A stretch of 7,323 bases of DNA from Methanosphaera sp. (GTDB taxonomy: Archaea > Methanobacteriota > Methanobacteria > Methanobacteriales > Methanobacteriaceae), in NCBI GenBank assembly GCA_021199865.1, contig JAJQHG010000025.1:1-7323 (forward strand), written 5' to 3'. Positions 5,277 to 7,323 of the stretch are shown here, piece after piece. Position numbers and translations under genes: made by a program. How positions within the stretch are numbered: position 1 is the first letter of the stretch; each line of letters begins with the position of its first letter. A model generated the notes under the pieces. The model worked only from the letters and a program-made list of their open reading frames with translations. It was not told the origin of the DNA and did not search any database.

Positions 5277-5900
5277 ATGGATATTGATTATAGTGTTTAT
5301 CTTGTTACAGATCAGTTTGATTATAGTCAAGAAGAATTCCTAAAAATAATAGAAGAAGCAATAATTGGTGGAACTACTATAGTTCAGTTGCGTGAAAAAA
5401 AGTCTAGTACAAGGGACTTCTATAATTTAGCACTAAAGGTCAAGCAAATCACAGATAAATATGATGTACCTTTAATTATTAACGATAGATTAGATATAGC
5501 ACAAGCTGTTGATAGTGCTGGTGTACATTTAGGTCAAGATGATATGCCATGTAAGGTTGCAAGAGAAATACTTGGAGAAGATAAAATTATTGGTATAAGT
5601 GCAGAAAACTATGCTGATGCAAAACAGGGTGAGCTTGATGGAGCAAATTATCTTGGAATAGGTGCAATAGTTGCTACATCAACTAAAACAGATTGTAGTG
5701 TAATATCAAGAGAAGATCTAGAATTAGTAAAAGAGAATATAAATATTCCACGTGTAGCAATAGGTGGAGTTAAAGAACATAATACAAGAGAATTAATTAA
5801 TGATTATAGTTTTGATGGTGTGGCTATAGTATCTGCTATAATGTTAGCAGATAATCCTAATACTGCATCAGAAAACTTTTCTAAATTGGTGAAAGAATGA
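5277..5900 (+). CDS. thiE: Thiamine-phosphate synthase ThiE, copy 2 (canonical)
   Basis: Joins HMP-pyrophosphate to thiazole phosphate to yield thiamine phosphate. The 207-residue TIM barrel carries the full family signature: QLREK (37-41), NDR (69-71), GVHLGQDDM (82-90), GIS (106-108), LGIGAI (126-131), T134-x-T136-K137 and a C-terminal IGG / GVAIVSAI phosphate site. The start is ATG at 5277. A GTG at 5268 is also open, but AAGTGAT (5266-5272) pairs well with the 16S tail and serves the ATG, and the ATG start gives the same length as ThiE1. The gene begins 9 bases after thiM2, and its stop overlaps the next gene's start (ATGA), so all three are probably one operon. This is likely the main working ThiE of the pair. 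Confidence 0.94.
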   Translation: MDIDYSVYLVTDQFDYSQEEFLKIIEEAIIGGTTIVQLREKKSSTRDFYNLALKVKQITDKYDVPLIINDRLDIAQAVDSAGVHLGQDDMPCKVAREILGEDKIIGISAENYADAKQGELDGANYLGIGAIVATSTKTDCSVISREDLELVKENINIPRVAIGGVKEHNTRELINDYSFDGVAIVSAIMLADNPNTASENFSKLVKE

Positions 5901-6841
5901 TTAAAGACGATATATATGCTTCAATATTTGGAGGTGTTGTTGGTGATGCACTTGGTGTACCATACGAGTTTTATAGTAAAGAGGAATTAGATGAGAATCC
6001 TATAAGTAAAATGGATGGTTATGGTACTTATAATCAGCCTCCAGGTACTTGGAGTGATGATACATCTCTGACAATTTCTTTAATGGATAGTTTAGCTAGT
6101 AAAGAATGTGTTGATTATCATGATATTATGAATAAATTTTCTGCATGGTATTATGACTCATTTTATACACCTTTAGGACACACTTTTGATGTTGGACGTA
6201 CAACTCAGGCAGCTATTACTAGATATCAAGATGGAGTTGATCCTATTGATTGTGGTGGCCGTGATGGTCATGATAATGGTAATGGTTCACTTATGAGGAT
6301 AATTCCATTATGTTTCTATTTATATGCTAATGATACTAGTATGGCTGATTCGATTGAGACTATTAATAATGTTTCTGCTCTAACACATGGCCATAGAATT
6401 AGTACAGCTTCATGTAATATCTTTAATTTTATTGTAGATGAAATATTATCATCATATAATGATTCATTTACTTCAATTATTGATAATGCTATAAATACAT
6501 CTAGTACATATTATAATAATGAGTTATATTCTCCTTTTGATAGAATATTTAGTGGTAATCTATTTGATTTACCTCTTGAGTCTATTGGTAGTACGGGATA
6601 TGTAGTTAACTCTTTAGAGGTTGCTATTTATTGTTGTTATCATACATCATGTTTTGAGGATGCTCTTCTTATGGCATTGAATCTTGGTGGAGATACTGAT
6701 ACTAATGGTAAGATTACTGGTGATTTAGCTGGTCTTTATTATGGTTTTGATTCTATACCTAAAGAGTGGCTCGATAATCTTATTAATAAGGAATATATTG
6801 AATCTATATGTGATAATTTTATTTTTACATTGAATTTATAG
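5897..6841 (+). CDS. ADP-ribosylglycohydrolase (DraG/ARH) family protein
   Basis: A cytoplasmic enzyme of 314 residues, the usual length of the ADP-ribosylglycohydrolase family, whose members use two metal ions to cleave N- or O-glycosidic bonds to ADP-ribose or related nucleotides. Family motifs are present in order: GGVVGDALGVPYE (12-24), GTWSDDTSL (50-58, metal-binding Asp pair), GHDNGNGSLMR (124-134), LTHGH (162-166) and GGDTDTNG (264-271, metal-binding Asp residues), followed by GDLAGLYYG. All expected metal ligands appear intact. The ATG lies inside the thiE2 stop (ATGA), with GGTGA at 5888-5892, indicating translational coupling to thiamine synthesis. The substrate cannot be read from sequence: it may be an ADP-ribosylated protein or a thiazole- or thiamine-related nucleotide. 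Codons here favour T endings more than in most neighbours. Confidence 0.9.
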   Translation: MIKDDIYASIFGGVVGDALGVPYEFYSKEELDENPISKMDGYGTYNQPPGTWSDDTSLTISLMDSLASKECVDYHDIMNKFSAWYYDSFYTPLGHTFDVGRTTQAAITRYQDGVDPIDCGGRDGHDNGNGSLMRIIPLCFYLYANDTSMADSIETINNVSALTHGHRISTASCNIFNFIVDEILSSYNDSFTSIIDNAINTSSTYYNNELYSPFDRIFSGNLFDLPLESIGSTGYVVNSLEVAIYCCYHTSCFEDALLMALNLGGDTDTNGKITGDLAGLYYGFDSIPKEWLDNLINKEYIESICDNFIFTLNL

Positions 6842-6846
6842 TATTA

Positions 6847-6853
6847 TTTTTTT
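6847..6853 (+). terminator. Oligo-T terminator after the ADP-ribosylglycohydrolase gene
   Basis: Seven T residues begin 6 bases after the TAG stop at 6839-6841, in a T-rich context. The position is right for ending the thiM2-thiE2-glycohydrolase transcript, and a new promoter follows at once. Confidence 0.5.
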
Positions 6854-6863
6854 ATATTATAAC

Positions 6864-6913
6864 TTAACATTGTTAATTATTTATATTAGTTCAAAGAAAT
6901 ATAACATTGTTAA
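6864..6913 (+). promoter_or_regulatory. Promoter flanked by two copies of a palindromic operator
   Basis: TTAACATTGTTAA (6864-6876) is a 13-base palindrome broken only at its centre. Twelve of its bases recur as TAACATTGTTAA at 6902-6913, with a 37-base repeat spacing. Between them, TTTATATT (6880-6887) is a good TATA-box candidate, giving a start near 6910 inside the second copy. The second copy also runs into the AAGGTGAT ribosome binding site. Sites on both sides of a TATA box suit repression of TBP/TFB or polymerase binding, perhaps autoregulation by the downstream gene product. Confidence 0.55.
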
Positions 6914-6922
6914 GGTGATTAT

Positions 6923-7323
6923 ATGACAATAACTGATGATTGGGATAAAGAATATATTAAAAACTTAGAGGAATTTGATAGCCATATAAAGGAATCAACA
7001 ATAAAACTTAACTATGAATTCATAACACAACACTACTTTGAGATGTATGAAGTAGCACTAAATGCTGGAACAATAATGCCATACAGATTTAATACTATAG
7101 GATTAGCATATAAAGGACATGATCATGACAGACCAACAAAATTTAATAACTTTGATCCAGAAGTAAAACATAGATTAGAAGAAACATATAAGAAAAGAAA
7201 TGAACTACAATTTAAATATGCTGATCCAAAATCAGATCAAAAAGCCAGATATGAAGAATTTTTAGATAAAGAAGTATATGATTTTATTGAAGAATTTCCT
7301 CAATATAAGGATATCATAAAACA
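6923..7323 (+). CDS. Unrecognised soluble protein, 5' part (runs off the edge)
   Basis: An open frame from ATG 6923 continues without a stop to the window edge (133 codons seen). A near-perfect Shine-Dalgarno sequence AAGGTGAT at 6912-6919 lies 3 bases upstream, so the start is well supported. The visible part is highly charged and Tyr-rich with no signal peptide or membrane helix. Features include an acidic start (TDDWDKEY), a helical-looking stretch, PYRFNTIGLAYKGHDHDRP (53-71) with a His/Asp cluster, and a Lys/Glu-rich second half likely to be helical. I do not recognise the family. Its codons favour A endings (ata, aca, aga, gaa), unlike the preceding gene. It has its own promoter with paired palindromes, so it is probably a separate, regulated unit. 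Confidence 0.75.
   Translation, partial: MTITDDWDKEYIKNLEEFDSHIKESTIKLNYEFITQHYFEMYEVALNAGTIMPYRFNTIGLAYKGHDHDRPTKFNNFDPEVKHRLEETYKKRNELQFKYADPKSDQKARYEEFLDKEVYDFIEEFPQYKDIIK

Overview
The window is very AT-rich, and several genes are preceded by purine-rich Shine-Dalgarno sequences of the AGGTGAT/AGGA type. Oligo-T runs follow several genes and TATA-like boxes precede them, which points to a low-GC archaeon. A methanogen of the Methanobacteriales, most likely Methanosphaera or a close relative, fits best. That assignment is inferred from composition, signals and gene style, not from a database match.

Layout, all genes on the + strand. Positions 3-119 hold the last 38 codons of an unidentified gene. 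After about 275 bp of repeat-rich AT spacer comes a membrane module: a DUF3100 protein (395-1249), a 155-residue hydrophobic partner (1258-1725) and a second DUF3100 paralogue (1812-2630). Next is a tandemly duplicated thiamine-salvage pair: thiM1 (2783-3640), thiE1 (3651-4274), thiM2 (4410-5267) and thiE2 (5277-5900). An ADP-ribosylglycohydrolase-family gene (5897-6841) overlaps the end of thiE2 by 4 bases. The window closes with the first 133 codons of an unrecognised soluble protein (6923 to the edge), whose promoter is flanked by two copies of one palindrome.

How the genes fit together. ThiM phosphorylates the thiazole alcohol and ThiE joins thiazole phosphate to HMP-pyrophosphate to make thiamine phosphate, so the central block is a thiazole-salvage/thiamine-assembly module present in two copies. 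ThiE2 has canonical active-site residues. ThiE1 differs at positions that bind HMP-PP in the Bacillus enzyme. The two thiM copies are mosaic: their N-terminal halves are roughly 70% identical in protein, but a central block of about 300 bp is almost identical in DNA, including one tract of 255 identical bases. This is a strong sign of recent gene conversion. The DUF3100 genes look like transporter or permease components. A link to thiamine precursor uptake is suggested only by proximity.

No rRNA, tRNA, CRISPR array, TPP riboswitch or intact mobile element was seen. The points most worth a second look are the thiM conversion tract, the altered ThiE1 active site, the ADP-ribosylglycohydrolase coupled to thiE2, the putative split transporter, and the palindromes placed around TATA-like elements.
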